From CAZRRV01 sp964602735 (GTDB lineage Bacteria > Bacillota > Clostridia > Oscillospirales > Acutalibacteraceae): a DNA stretch of 25,130 nucleotides. Of this stretch, positions 1-7,451 are shown in pieces. Made by a program: the position numbers and the translations under genes. Under the pieces are notes generated by a model that did not search any database, was not told where the DNA came from, and was given only the letters and a program-made list of their open reading frames with translations. The DNA lies in NCBI GenBank assembly GCA_964602735.1, contig CAZRRV010000023.1, positions 1-25,130 of the forward strand. The letters run 5' to 3'. How positions within the stretch are numbered: the stretch's first letter is position 1; each line of letters opens with the position of its first letter.

Positions 1-29
1 GCGGCCGGCAAATAATTTTAGAAAACCGT

Positions 30-58
30 TTGACAAAATCGGGGTTTTGTGCTATAAT
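30..58 (+). promoter_or_regulatory. Consensus SigA promoter with extended -10
   Basis: A perfect -35 box TTGACA (30-35) and a perfect -10 box TATAAT (53-58) are separated by 17 bases, and TGC directly before the -10 makes it an extended -10 (TGnTATAAT). Transcription would start near 65. No convincing protein gene follows on this strand before the ruvC promoter at 420; a terminator-like hairpin follows within 20 bases of the predicted start. The product is therefore probably a short RNA or an attenuated leader. Confidence 0.8.
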
Positions 59-78
59 TTCTTATAGTGAAAGATTAT

Positions 79-106
79 GCCGAGCGGTCAATTCCGCCCG
101 GCTTTT
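79..106 (+). terminator. Rho-independent terminator or attenuator
   Basis: GCCGAGCGG (79-87) pairs with CCGCCCGGC (94-102) across a 6-base loop, with one A-C mismatch, and is followed by TTTT (103-106). It lies about 14 bases after the predicted start of the strong promoter at 30-58. CCGAG (80-84) could instead pair with CTCGG (107-111), an alternative fold that would break the terminator stem. Whether that alternative is used is inference. Confidence 0.55.
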
Positions 107-148
107 CTCGGTCGCGATGCTTAATTATGCGCAAAACTTCAGTAAATC

Positions 149-181
149 ACCCGCGAGTATCACTTTGCTTTACTCGCGGGT
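149..181. other. Perfect 11-bp hairpin in the leading intergenic region
   Basis: ACCCGCGAGTA (149-159) and TACTCGCGGGT (171-181) form a perfect 11-bp inverted repeat with an 11-base loop. The plus side continues ATTAAATTT, a poor T-tract. It could be a weak terminator or a structural part of a small RNA made from the promoter at 30-58. I see no protein gene between 1 and 291. Confidence 0.5.
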
Positions 182-254
182 ATTAAATTTAAGTTTGGCA
201 GATAACCCTATTCGCGCCGAGGAAAAGCACTGCCGGCCGGCGCGTTACAGCCGT

Positions 255-281
255 AAAAGCCCGGGCGCGGGTGCGCCCGGG
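255..281 (-). terminator. Terminator of the tRNA-Pro gene
   Basis: CCCGGGCGC (260-268) and GCGCCCGGG (273-281) form a perfect 9-bp GC hairpin with a 4-base loop. On the minus strand it is followed by TTTT (complement of 255-258). It begins 11 bases beyond the tRNA 3' end, as expected for a monocistronic tRNA terminator. Confidence 0.75.
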
Positions 282-291
282 TTTCCGCCGG

Positions 292-367
292 TCGAGGTGA
301 CAGGATTCGAACCTGCGAAATCTCTTGGTCCCAAACCAAGCGCGATACCAAACTTCGCCACACCTCG
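292..367 (-). tRNA. tRNA-Pro (anticodon UGG)
   Basis: On the minus strand the 7-bp acceptor stem CGAGGTG/CACCTCG (361-367 with 293-299) closes a standard cloverleaf. The anticodon stem CTTGG/CCAAG (336-340, 324-328) flanks a 7-base loop TTTGGGA with anticodon TGG (331-333), which reads CCA-family proline codons. The T arm carries the usual GGTTCGAATCC loop. The discriminator is A (292), and the next bases are CCG, so the 3' CCA is not encoded and must be added by the CCA-adding enzyme. It has its own promoter and terminator and runs divergently from ruvCAB. Confidence 0.95.
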
Positions 368-375
368 CCGAAATA

Positions 376-404
376 ATTTTAACCGCGGCGGATCATTTTG
401 TCAA
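376..404 (-). promoter_or_regulatory. Promoter of the tRNA-Pro gene
   Basis: On the minus strand TTGACA (399-404) and TAAAAT (376-381) are 17 bases apart, which puts the transcription start a few bases upstream of the tRNA 5' end at 367. It is back to back with the ruvC promoter at 420-448. Confidence 0.8.
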
Positions 405-419
405 TCGGGAATTTAACAA

Positions 420-448
420 TTGATATTTTGCCCGGTTTATTGTACAAT
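420..448 (+). promoter_or_regulatory. Promoter of the ruvCAB-led operon
   Basis: TTGATA (420-425) and TACAAT (443-448) are separated by 17 bases, placing the start near 455, about 38 bases upstream of the ruvC ATG. The -10 box lies inside a 9-bp inverted repeat (431-439 and 465-473). It is the first plausible promoter for the plus-strand run of genes ending at 12631. Confidence 0.7.
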
Positions 449-473
449 GTATTTGTTATGAGATTAAACCGGG
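431..473. repeat. Inverted repeat straddling the ruvC promoter
   Basis: CCCGGTTTA (431-439) and TAAACCGGG (465-473) are exact inverted copies with a 25-base spacer. The left arm lies between the -35 and -10 boxes and the right arm just after the predicted start. The left arm would not be transcribed, so the dyad is more likely a DNA operator than an RNA hairpin. It does not match the usual Gram-positive LexA box (GAAC-N4-GTTC). Confidence 0.5.
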
Positions 474-492
474 TTCCGAAAAGGGGCGGACA

Positions 493-1005
493 ATGCGCAT
501 ATTGGGAATAGATCCGGGATACGCCATAGTGGGATACGGCGTGCTGAATTATGAGCGCGGCCGGTTCGATACGATAGGCTACGGCGCCGTAAGAACCTCG
601 GCCGGCACCCCGTTTCCCGAAAGGCTGGAAACGATTTACAACGATATATGCGGCGTTTTAGAGAAATACGGCGCCGACTCCGTGGCGATTGAAAAGCTGT
701 ATTTCAACTCGAATACCACCACGGCTATTGATGTGGCGCAGGCGAGGGGCGTGATAGTCCTGGCGGCGCGGGTTCACCGCGTGCCCGTGTTCGAATATAC
801 GCCGTTGCAGGTAAAGCAGGCCGTGACCGGCTACGGCCGCGCGGAAAAGCAGCAGATTATGGAACTGACCCGCGCGATTTTGCGTCTTGAAAAACTGCCG
901 AAGCCCGACGATACCGCCGACGCGCTCGCCGTCGCCATCTGTCACGGTCACAATTCCGGCTCACTGATGAACCGGATAAACGCCGGAGGTAAAACGAATG
1001 ATTGA
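493..1005 (+). CDS. ruvC: Holliday junction endodeoxyribonuclease RuvC
   Basis: Resolves Holliday junctions by paired nicks during recombinational repair, acting with the RuvAB branch-migration motor. The 170-residue product is normal length for RuvC. The four acidic metal-binding residues are visible: Asp7 in GIDPGY, Glu67 in AIEKLYF, and Asp140 and Asp143 in KPDDTADALAVAICH. The start ATG is preceded by a purine-rich AAAAGGGG. It is the first gene of the plus-strand operon and overlaps ruvA by 8 bases, which suggests translational coupling. Nothing looks degenerate. Having ruvC directly before ruvAB is a compact arrangement that puts the whole resolvasome under one promoter. Confidence 0.97.
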   Translation: MRILGIDPGYAIVGYGVLNYERGRFDTIGYGAVRTSAGTPFPERLETIYNDICGVLEKYGADSVAIEKLYFNSNTTTAIDVAQARGVIVLAARVHRVPVFEYTPLQVKQAVTGYGRAEKQQIMELTRAILRLEKLPKPDDTADALAVAICHGHNSGSLMNRINAGGKTND

Positions 1006-1597
1006 TTCTTTGCGTGGAATACTGCTTGAAAGCGACGCTCAGTCCGCGGTAATCGAATGCTGCGGGATAGGTTACCGTTGTGCGGCGGGAACGAACACAT
1101 TGAAAGATCTGCCCCGGCCGGGCAATGAAACTTTCGTTTTTACCCACCTTTTTGTGCGCGACGACGGAATAGAGCTTTACGCCTTTTTAACCCGCGACGA
1201 ACGCGAAATGTTCCGTATGCTCATAAATGTAAGCGGGGTGGGGCCCAAAGCCGCGATATCGCTGCTTTCGAGGTTTAAGCCCCGGGATCTTTCGCTTTGC
1301 ATTGCCTCGGGCGACGTAAAATCGCTTACCGGCGCCGCGGGAATAGGCGCGAAGACCGCGCAGCGCATTATTCTCGAGTGCAAAGATAAAATTACATCGG
1401 CCTCCGCGTTTGCGGGCGAGGCGTCAAATGCGGCTGCGGCGGCGGAGAACAGCGGAACCGGGGAGGCGGTAAGCGCGCTCGTTTCACTGGGTTATTCGGT
1501 TTCGGAGGCATCGTCGGCCGTCGCGCGTCTCGACCCGGAACTGCCGGTAGACCGACTTATCAAAGAAGCATTGAAACTGCTGTCGAGGGGGCTGTAG
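998..1597 (+). CDS. ruvA: Holliday junction branch migration protein RuvA
   Basis: RuvA binds the four-way junction and loads the RuvB ring. The 199-residue protein shows the family layout: an N-terminal OB-fold (about 1-62, beginning MIDSLRG), two helix-hairpin-helix DNA-binding motifs (INVSGVGPKAA near 76-86 and GAAGIGAKTAQRI near 112-124), an Ala-rich linker (about 137-153), and the C-terminal domain III that contacts RuvB (EAVSALVSLGYS, about 156-199). GGAGGT (985-990) sits 7 bases before the ATG, inside the end of ruvC. Six bases separate it from ruvB. Confidence 0.96.
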   Translation: MIDSLRGILLESDAQSAVIECCGIGYRCAAGTNTLKDLPRPGNETFVFTHLFVRDDGIELYAFLTRDEREMFRMLINVSGVGPKAAISLLSRFKPRDLSLCIASGDVKSLTGAAGIGAKTAQRIILECKDKITSASAFAGEASNAAAAAENSGTGEAVSALVSLGYSVSEASSAVARLDPELPVDRLIKEALKLLSRGL

Positions 1598-1603
1598 AGG
1601 CAA

Positions 1604-2638
1604 ATGGAAGATTATGATTTCGAAAACCGGTTCGTCACCCCCGAGGTTACGGGCAGCGATACCGATATCGACCTTTCCCTGCGCCCGAAAACCCTTTCCG
1701 AATACATAGGACAGGACAAAGTTAAAGAAAATCTCGAAATTTATATGAAAGCGGCGAGGTTGAGAAAAGAATCGCTTGATCATGTGCTGCTTTACGGCCC
1801 CCCGGGGCTCGGCAAAACCACCCTCGCGGGCATAATCGCCAACGAGATGGAAGTAAATTTAAGGATCACGTCGGGCCCGGCGATCGAAAAGCAGGGGGAT
1901 CTGGCGGCTCTGCTTACGAACCTTAACGAGGGCGACATTCTGTTTATCGATGAGATTCACCGTCTCAACCGCAGTGTTGAAGAAATTCTTTACCCCGCGA
2001 TGGAGGATTTTTCGCTCGACATTATTATAGGCAAAGGCCCTTCGGCGCGTTCGATAAGGCTTGACCTGCCGCATTTTACGCTGGTGGGGGCTACGACCCG
2101 TTCGGGTCAGCTGACGGCGCCGCTGCGCGACCGCTTCGGCGTTCTGTTGCGGCTGGAACTTTATACTCCCGAACAGCTGGCGGAGATAATAAAGCGTTCT
2201 GCGGGCATTTTGCAGATACCCGTCGACGATGACGGCGCGCTTGAAATAGCCTCCCGTTCGAGGGGGACCCCGCGTATCGCGAACCGCCTGTTAAAGAGGG
2301 TGCGCGATATCGCGCAGGTTGAATATGACGGCAGGATAACCGCCGATATAGCGGCGGAGGCGCTCAAAAAATTCGAGATTGACGAACTCGGACTTGACGC
2401 ATTCGACCGGCGGATGCTTTCGGTAATAATAACGAATTACGCCGGCGGGCCCGTGGGATTGGAAACTCTCGCGGCGGCTCTCGGCGAGGAGAGCGTTACC
2501 ATCGAGGATGTTTACGAGCCGTATTTAATGCAGATAGGATTTTTAACCCGTACCCCGCGGGGCCGCTGCGTTACCGATTTGGCTTACCGGCATCTCGGGA
2601 TAAAAAATCCCGATTCTCCTCAGGAGAGCCTGTTTTAA
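1604..2638 (+). CDS. ruvB: Holliday junction branch migration ATPase RuvB
   Basis: AAA+ hexameric motor that pumps DNA through the RuvA-bound junction. The 344-residue protein is normal length. Visible motifs are Walker A GPPGLGKTT (65-73), Walker B with DEIH (116-119), sensor 1 GATTR (162-166) and the arginine finger in APLRDRFG (Arg175). The C-terminal winged-helix region ends near the stop. AGAGG lies just upstream of the ATG. After the stop there are 63 bases before glmM with no clear terminator or promoter, so glmM may be co-transcribed. Confidence 0.97.
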   Translation: MEDYDFENRFVTPEVTGSDTDIDLSLRPKTLSEYIGQDKVKENLEIYMKAARLRKESLDHVLLYGPPGLGKTTLAGIIANEMEVNLRITSGPAIEKQGDLAALLTNLNEGDILFIDEIHRLNRSVEEILYPAMEDFSLDIIIGKGPSARSIRLDLPHFTLVGATTRSGQLTAPLRDRFGVLLRLELYTPEQLAEIIKRSAGILQIPVDDDGALEIASRSRGTPRIANRLLKRVRDIAQVEYDGRITADIAAEALKKFEIDELGLDAFDRRMLSVIITNYAGGPVGLETLAAALGEESVTIEDVYEPYLMQIGFLTRTPRGRCVTDLAYRHLGIKNPDSPQESLF

Positions 2639-2701
2639 TCCCGGATATATTTCCCCGCGGAATTTCAATCAGACACAAACACATATCGAAAGGCGGTAAC
2701 A

Positions 2702-4054
2702 ATGGGCAGATTATTCGGAACCGACGGCGCGAGAGGCATAGCGAACAGTGAACTTACCTGTGAGCTTGCAATGTCGATAGGGCGGGCGGCGGCCTATGTT
2801 CTTACAAAGCACACCGAATCGAGACCCAAAGTGCTTATAGGAAAAGACACACGCGTTTCTTCAACCATGCTTGAAATGGCGATAGCGGCGGGATTCTGCT
2901 CGTTCGGAGCGGATGTAGTGCTGACCGGGTTCCTGCCTACGCCGGCGGTCGCCTATCTTGTCTCAAAAACGGCGGCGGACGCCGGGGTAATGATTTCGGC
3001 GTCGCATAATCCGTGCGAATACAACGGCATCAAGCTTTTCGATTCCGCCGGCTACAAGCTGCCCGACGCGATCGAGGACGAGATCGAATCGATTGTACTC
3101 GACCGCAGCGTAGACATTCCGCTGCCGATCGGAGGCGATGTGGGGAATGTTTTCCGCCGTCCCGATTACATCAACAGTTATGTGAAGCATATTATTTCCA
3201 CAACCGATGTTCGTTTCGACGGGCTTAAGCTCGCGATCGACTGCGCCAACGGTTGCGCCTCGACCACGGCGGAGAAAATATTCTCGTCGCTGGGTGCCGA
3301 ATGCCATATGCTCAGCAACCGCCCGAACGGGATAAATATCAACGATAACTGCGGCACCATGCACATGGATCAGCTTACCGATTATGTAAACGCCAACGGA
3401 ATGGATATGGGAATCGCGTTCGACGGCGATTCCGACCGGCTGCTCGCGGTCGACGAAAACGGAACGCTTATCGACGGCGATCAGCTTATAGCCGCGCTGT
3501 CCATGCAGATGAAAAGCGAGGGGCGTCTGAATAAAGATACCGCCGTCGTAACCGTTATGACCAATTTGGGCTTTAAGCGTTTCGCCCGCGACAACGGCAT
3601 TTCCGTTTCCGAAACCGCCGTGGGGGATCGCTATGTTCTCGAAGAAATGCGGAAACACGGTTACAGCATAGGCGGCGAGCAGTCGGGACATATTATATTC
3701 AGCGAGTTCGCCACCACTGGAGACGGGCAGCTTTCGGCGGTGCAGTTCATTACGGCTATGGTAAAGCGGAACAAAACCGCAGGGGAACTGGCGTCGGTAA
3801 TGAAACCGCTGCCGCAGGTACTGAGAAACGTAACCGTAAAATCGGGAGGCAGGAAACTTCTGGAAAGCAACGGCGAAATTGCCGCGGCAATCGAAGCGGC
3901 AAAGAAAGAGCTCGGGGAGCGGGGCAGGGTGCTGGTCCGCGCCTCGGGAACCGAGCCGCTTATAAGGATAATGCTCGAAGGCGACGACATTCATGTTATC
4001 AACCGCCTGGCGAAATCGATTGCCGACACCGTTTCCGGGCAGGCGGAAAAATGA
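2702..4054 (+). CDS. glmM: Phosphoglucosamine mutase GlmM
   Basis: Interconverts glucosamine-6-phosphate and glucosamine-1-phosphate, the precursor step for UDP-GlcNAc and so for peptidoglycan and teichoic acids. The 450-residue protein has the alpha-D-phosphohexomutase four-domain layout. It starts MGRLFGTDGARG, carries the phosphoserine loop ISASHNP (Ser101), the Mg-binding loop DGDSDR (241-246) and the C-terminal phosphate-binding loop RASGTEPLIR. AAAGGCGG lies just upstream of the ATG. The stop overlaps the start of the methyltransferase (ATGA). It is cytoplasmic and looks intact. Confidence 0.96.
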   Translation: MGRLFGTDGARGIANSELTCELAMSIGRAAAYVLTKHTESRPKVLIGKDTRVSSTMLEMAIAAGFCSFGADVVLTGFLPTPAVAYLVSKTAADAGVMISASHNPCEYNGIKLFDSAGYKLPDAIEDEIESIVLDRSVDIPLPIGGDVGNVFRRPDYINSYVKHIISTTDVRFDGLKLAIDCANGCASTTAEKIFSSLGAECHMLSNRPNGININDNCGTMHMDQLTDYVNANGMDMGIAFDGDSDRLLAVDENGTLIDGDQLIAALSMQMKSEGRLNKDTAVVTVMTNLGFKRFARDNGISVSETAVGDRYVLEEMRKHGYSIGGEQSGHIIFSEFATTGDGQLSAVQFITAMVKRNKTAGELASVMKPLPQVLRNVTVKSGGRKLLESNGEIAAAIEAAKKELGERGRVLVRASGTEPLIRIMLEGDDIHVINRLAKSIADTVSGQAEK

Positions 4055-4923
4055 GGTATGTTTCCGATTTTTCGGATTACACGCTTATCGACGCCGAGGG
4101 CGGCGAGCGGTTGGAGCAATGGGGCGATATTATCCTGATTCGCCCCGATCCGCAGATTATATGGCGGGGGAAAAGAACGGATCCGATGTGGAAAAAGCCG
4201 CACGCCGTATACCACCGTTCCGATAAAGGCGGCGGTTACTGGGAAAAGCTGCGCCCGATTCCCGACGAATGGACGGTGCGCTACCGCGATTACCGTTTCC
4301 GCCTGAAGCCGATGAATTTCAAGCATACGGGGCTTTTCCCGGAGCAGGCGGTAAACTGGAATTTTTGCGAGCGCGAAATAAAAGCCGCTGGGCGGAATAT
4401 TAAAGTGCTTAACCTTTTCGCGTATACGGGAGCGGCGACGGCGGTTTGTTTGAAAGCCGGCGCCGGGGTGACGCATGTCGACGCGGCGGCGGGCATGGTT
4501 AAATGGGCGAAAGAGAACGCCGCCGTTTGCGGTGTCGGCGAGCGGCGCGCGCGCTGGCTGGTTGACGACTGTGTTAAATTCGCGCGGAGAGAGATAAGGC
4601 GCGGCAGCCGATACGACTGCATTATAATGGATCCTCCGAGTTACGGCAGAGGGCCCGGCGGAGAAAAATGGCAGTTTGAAGAACAAATCGATATATTGCT
4701 TGAAACGGTATCGAAACTCTTTTCGGATAAGCCTTTGTTTTTTATGATGAATACATACACAACCGGCGTTTCGCCCGAAATTCTGACCTATTTGGTAAAA
4801 ACGAAAATAGCCCCCGCCGGGTCGGGAAAAGTTTTTACCGATGAAACGGGCATACCGGTAAAAGATAAGGATTTAATCCTTCCCGCCGGGAAAACCACGA
4901 TTTGGAAATGTGATAATGCATAA
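4051..4923 (+). CDS. Class I SAM-dependent methyltransferase, RlmI/RlmK-like
   Basis: A 290-residue Rossmann-fold methyltransferase. SAM-binding motif I is VLNLFAYTGAAT (about 119-130), the acidic ribose-binding Asp is in THVDAAAG, and the catalytic DPPSYGRG is at 194-201. Together with FKHTGLFPEQ (91-99) these match the family containing the 23S rRNA methyltransferases RlmI and RlmK. There is no N-terminal PUA domain of the RlmI type, so the substrate is uncertain; rRNA methylation is the best guess. The ATGA overlap with glmM indicates translational coupling. It occupies the place upstream of the ecf genes where many Firmicutes have rplQ. Confidence 0.8.
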   Translation: MRYVSDFSDYTLIDAEGGERLEQWGDIILIRPDPQIIWRGKRTDPMWKKPHAVYHRSDKGGGYWEKLRPIPDEWTVRYRDYRFRLKPMNFKHTGLFPEQAVNWNFCEREIKAAGRNIKVLNLFAYTGAATAVCLKAGAGVTHVDAAAGMVKWAKENAAVCGVGERRARWLVDDCVKFARREIRRGSRYDCIIMDPPSYGRGPGGEKWQFEEQIDILLETVSKLFSDKPLFFMMNTYTTGVSPEILTYLVKTKIAPAGSGKVFTDETGIPVKDKDLILPAGKTTIWKCDNA

Positions 4924-5785
4924 CGATATAATTACCTTTGACGATGTTACGTATTCATACGACGCCGAAAGCGACAAGCCGTGCCCCGTGCTTGAAAACC
5001 TGAGTCTTTCGTTTGAAAAAGGGCGGTTCTGCGCCATACTCGGTTCAAACGGCAGCGGGAAATCCACACTGGCGAAACTGTGCAACGGGCTGTTGAAGCC
5101 CACCGCCGGCACCGTTACCGTAGACGGGATGACGACCGGCGACGACACGCATTCGTTCGATATACGGAAAAAAGTAGGGCTTGTGTTCCAAAATCCCGAC
5201 AACCAGCTTGTGGCGGCGACGGTTGAGGACGATGTCGCGTTCGGGCTTGAAAACATCGGGGTGCCGCGCCCCGAAATGGCAGTTCGGGTAGACGAGGCGC
5301 TCGCCGCGGTGGATATGCTCGAGTATAAAACAAGGTCCCCCGCCAACCTTTCGGGAGGGCAGAAACAGCGGGTCGCGATAGCGGGTATACTCGCCATGCG
5401 GCCGGAGTGCATAGTATTCGACGAACCTACCGCCATGCTCGACCCCGCCGGGCGCAAAGAGGTTATGCGAACCGTTTTGTCGCTGATCGAAAAAAGAGGC
5501 ATTACGGTATTGCTGATCACACACTTTATGGACGAGGCGTCGCTTGCCGAACGGGTTATCGTGCTTGACGGAGGGGCGCCGGTAATCGACGGGGAACCCC
5601 GCGATGTATTTATGCGGGTGGAGGAACTGGAAAAGCTCGGGCTCGATGTTCCGCTGCCCGCCCGCCTGATTTACGAACTTAACAGACGCGGATGCAATCT
5701 TAAACGCGGGGCCGTTACCGCGGACGAATGCGTTGAAGTGCTGGTCGACGCTTTCGAATCGGAGAAAAAAAGATGCCGGTATTAG
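4916..5785 (+). CDS. ecfA1: ECF transporter ATPase EcfA1
   Basis: One of the two ABC ATPases that power energy-coupling factor transporters for vitamins or metal ions. Numbered from ATG 4916 (289 residues), Walker A GSNGSGKST is near 43-51, the Q-loop FQNPDNQLVAATVEDDV carries the ECF-specific acidic patch, the signature LSGGQKQR is near 145-152, Walker B is FDEPTAMLDP and the H-loop is ITHF. I chose ATG 4916 because GGAA (4905-4908) is well spaced for it; the in-frame GTG at 4910 would have the binding site only about 2 bases away. The gene overlaps the methyltransferase by 8 bases and ecfA2 by 13. Confidence 0.94.
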   Translation: MHNDIITFDDVTYSYDAESDKPCPVLENLSLSFEKGRFCAILGSNGSGKSTLAKLCNGLLKPTAGTVTVDGMTTGDDTHSFDIRKKVGLVFQNPDNQLVAATVEDDVAFGLENIGVPRPEMAVRVDEALAAVDMLEYKTRSPANLSGGQKQRVAIAGILAMRPECIVFDEPTAMLDPAGRKEVMRTVLSLIEKRGITVLLITHFMDEASLAERVIVLDGGAPVIDGEPRDVFMRVEELEKLGLDVPLPARLIYELNRRGCNLKRGAVTADECVEVLVDAFESEKKRCRY

Positions 5786-6636
5786 AAGTAAAAAATTTAT
5801 CGTACGCATACGGTAAAGGCACGCTTTTTTCTCACGACGCCTTGGATGACGTGTCGTTCACATTGGAAAGCGGCGAAATACTCGGCGTAATAGGGCACAC
5901 CGGCTCCGGCAAATCAACTCTGATGCAGCATTTGAACGGCCTTATTCCCGCCGAAAAGGGGCATATTTTCTTTGAAAACAGAGATATATGGGAAAACCCG
6001 AAAGAGATAAAATCGGTTCGCTTCAAAATAGGCCTTGTGTTTCAGTACCCCGAATACCAGCTGTTTGAGGAAACGGTCGAAAAAGATATTGCTTTCGGCC
6101 CGAAGAACATGGGACTGCCGGACAGCGAAATCGCCCGCCGCATTCTGGCGTCGGCCGAAATGACGGGAATTTCAAAAAATCTGCTTAAGAAATCGCCGTT
6201 CGATTTGTCGGGCGGGGAGAAAAGGCGTGTCGCAATCGCGGGAATTATCGCCATGGAGCCGTCGGTGCTGGTGCTCGACGAGCCCACCGCCGGCCTCGAT
6301 CCGTCCGGGCGCGAACAGGTGCTGCGCTTCATCGGGCAGTACCGCGAAAAAACGGGAGCCTCGGTAATTTTCGTTTCGCACAGTATGTACGACATCGCGC
6401 GGACGGCGGATAAGATTTTATGCTTGAACGCGGGGAAGGTTTACGCTTTCGATACGGTTGACAATGTGTTCAAAAACGCCGGCGCTTTAACCTCGATCGG
6501 GCTCGACATCCCGGATATAACCAGGATATTCACGGCTCTTAAAAACCGCGGGGTCCCGGTTCCGACGAATGTTTATACCGTTGAGCGGGCGGTGGAGATT
6601 TTACTTGAAGTGCTGGGCGGTGACCGCCGTGCTTAA
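5773..6636 (+). CDS. ecfA2: ECF transporter ATPase EcfA2
   Basis: Second ATPase of the ECF module, pairing with EcfA1 beneath the EcfT scaffold. The 287-residue protein shows Walker A GHTGSGKST (41-49), the Q-loop FQYPEYQLFEETVEKDI, the signature LSGGEKRR, Walker B VLDEPTAGLDP and the H-loop VSHSM. The tyrosine-containing QYPEYQLF and the N-terminal start LEVKNLSYAYG are typical of EcfA2 rather than EcfA1. GGAG at about 5761 provides the ribosome binding site. Its 3' end overlaps the ecfT start by 8 bases. Confidence 0.95.
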   Translation: MPVLEVKNLSYAYGKGTLFSHDALDDVSFTLESGEILGVIGHTGSGKSTLMQHLNGLIPAEKGHIFFENRDIWENPKEIKSVRFKIGLVFQYPEYQLFEETVEKDIAFGPKNMGLPDSEIARRILASAEMTGISKNLLKKSPFDLSGGEKRRVAIAGIIAMEPSVLVLDEPTAGLDPSGREQVLRFIGQYREKTGASVIFVSHSMYDIARTADKILCLNAGKVYAFDTVDNVFKNAGALTSIGLDIPDITRIFTALKNRGVPVPTNVYTVERAVEILLEVLGGDRRA

Positions 6637-7438
6637 AGATATAACATTCGGGCAGTATCTGCCCACCGGTTCGTTTCTGCACAAAATCGACGCAAGAACA
6701 AAAATACTGCTTTTGATATTCTGGATTGTGCTGGCCTTCTGCGCGAGAAATTTCGTCGCCATGGCGGTGTGCGCGACGGCGGTGATTATACTGATGCTGC
6801 TGTCGAAAATCCCGCTTAAAATGTATCTGCGCAACATAAAGGCAATCTGGGTGGTGATACTGTTTACCACCGTTGTAAACGCCGTCGCCGTAAGTTCGGG
6901 GCGGGTGCTGGTTTCTTTCTGGATTATAACAATCACTACGGGCGGGCTGATCCGCGCGGCGTTTATGTCGCTGAGAATAATCATGCTTATACTTTTAAGC
7001 GCCGTGTTCAGTTATTCGACAAAGCCCACGGAAATAACCGACGCTATCGAAAGTCTGCTTTCGCCGCTGCGGGTTTTCGGTTTGAGGGAAGCGGTTCATG
7101 TTCTCGCCATGACAATGACCATAGCCCTCCGCTTCATACCCACCCTTATCGATGAAACCGACAAAATAATGAGCGCGCAGAAAGCCCGCGGTGCCGACAT
7201 CGACAGCGGTTCGATTATCAAACGGGTAAAATCGATGGTAACGATTTTAATACCCTTGCTGCTGTCGTCGGTAAGGAGGGCCTACGAACTTGCCGAGGCG
7301 ATGGAATGCCGCTGCTACAACGGCGCCGCCGGGCGCACAAAATACAAATCCGCGCACATTGGAGTACGCGACGCGGTTTCGGCGTTGTTTTCCGCCGCAA
7401 TTCTTGGGTGCGTGATAACGGTAAATATTTTGGTTTAA
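6629..7438 (+). CDS. ecfT: ECF transporter transmembrane scaffold EcfT
   Basis: Membrane subunit that couples the two ATPases to exchangeable substrate-binding S components. I chose GTG 6629 (269 residues) because the N terminus then reads MLKDITFGQYLPTGS, the typical EcfT beginning, and GGGCGG (6615-6620) is 8 bases away. An upstream in-frame ATG at 6569 would lie deep inside ecfA2. Several hydrophobic segments are visible (about 27-60, 72-90, 95-125, 245-267). The first coupling motif is AQKARGAD. The second, usually ARC/ARG, reads MECRCYNG with Cys in place of Ala. No S component is in this window, so the module is probably shared by remote S components. Confidence 0.93.
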   Translation: MLKDITFGQYLPTGSFLHKIDARTKILLLIFWIVLAFCARNFVAMAVCATAVIILMLLSKIPLKMYLRNIKAIWVVILFTTVVNAVAVSSGRVLVSFWIITITTGGLIRAAFMSLRIIMLILLSAVFSYSTKPTEITDAIESLLSPLRVFGLREAVHVLAMTMTIALRFIPTLIDETDKIMSAQKARGADIDSGSIIKRVKSMVTILIPLLLSSVRRAYELAEAMECRCYNGAAGRTKYKSAHIGVRDAVSALFSAAILGCVITVNILV

Positions 7439-7451
7439 CCACGGAGCGCGT

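Noticed and set aside
30..416. Open frame of 128 codons on the plus strand at the left end
   Set aside because: It starts on the -35 box of a promoter, runs through two hairpins and the tRNA gene on the other strand, has no ribosome binding site and has no recognisable protein character.
2963..3994. Open frame of 343 codons on the minus strand
   Set aside because: It is wholly antisense to glmM, which has all its catalytic motifs; no ribosome binding site or family resemblance.
6569..7438. EcfT starting at ATG 6569
   Set aside because: It would overlap ecfA2 by 68 bases and add 20 residues foreign to the family; GTG 6629 gives the typical N terminus.
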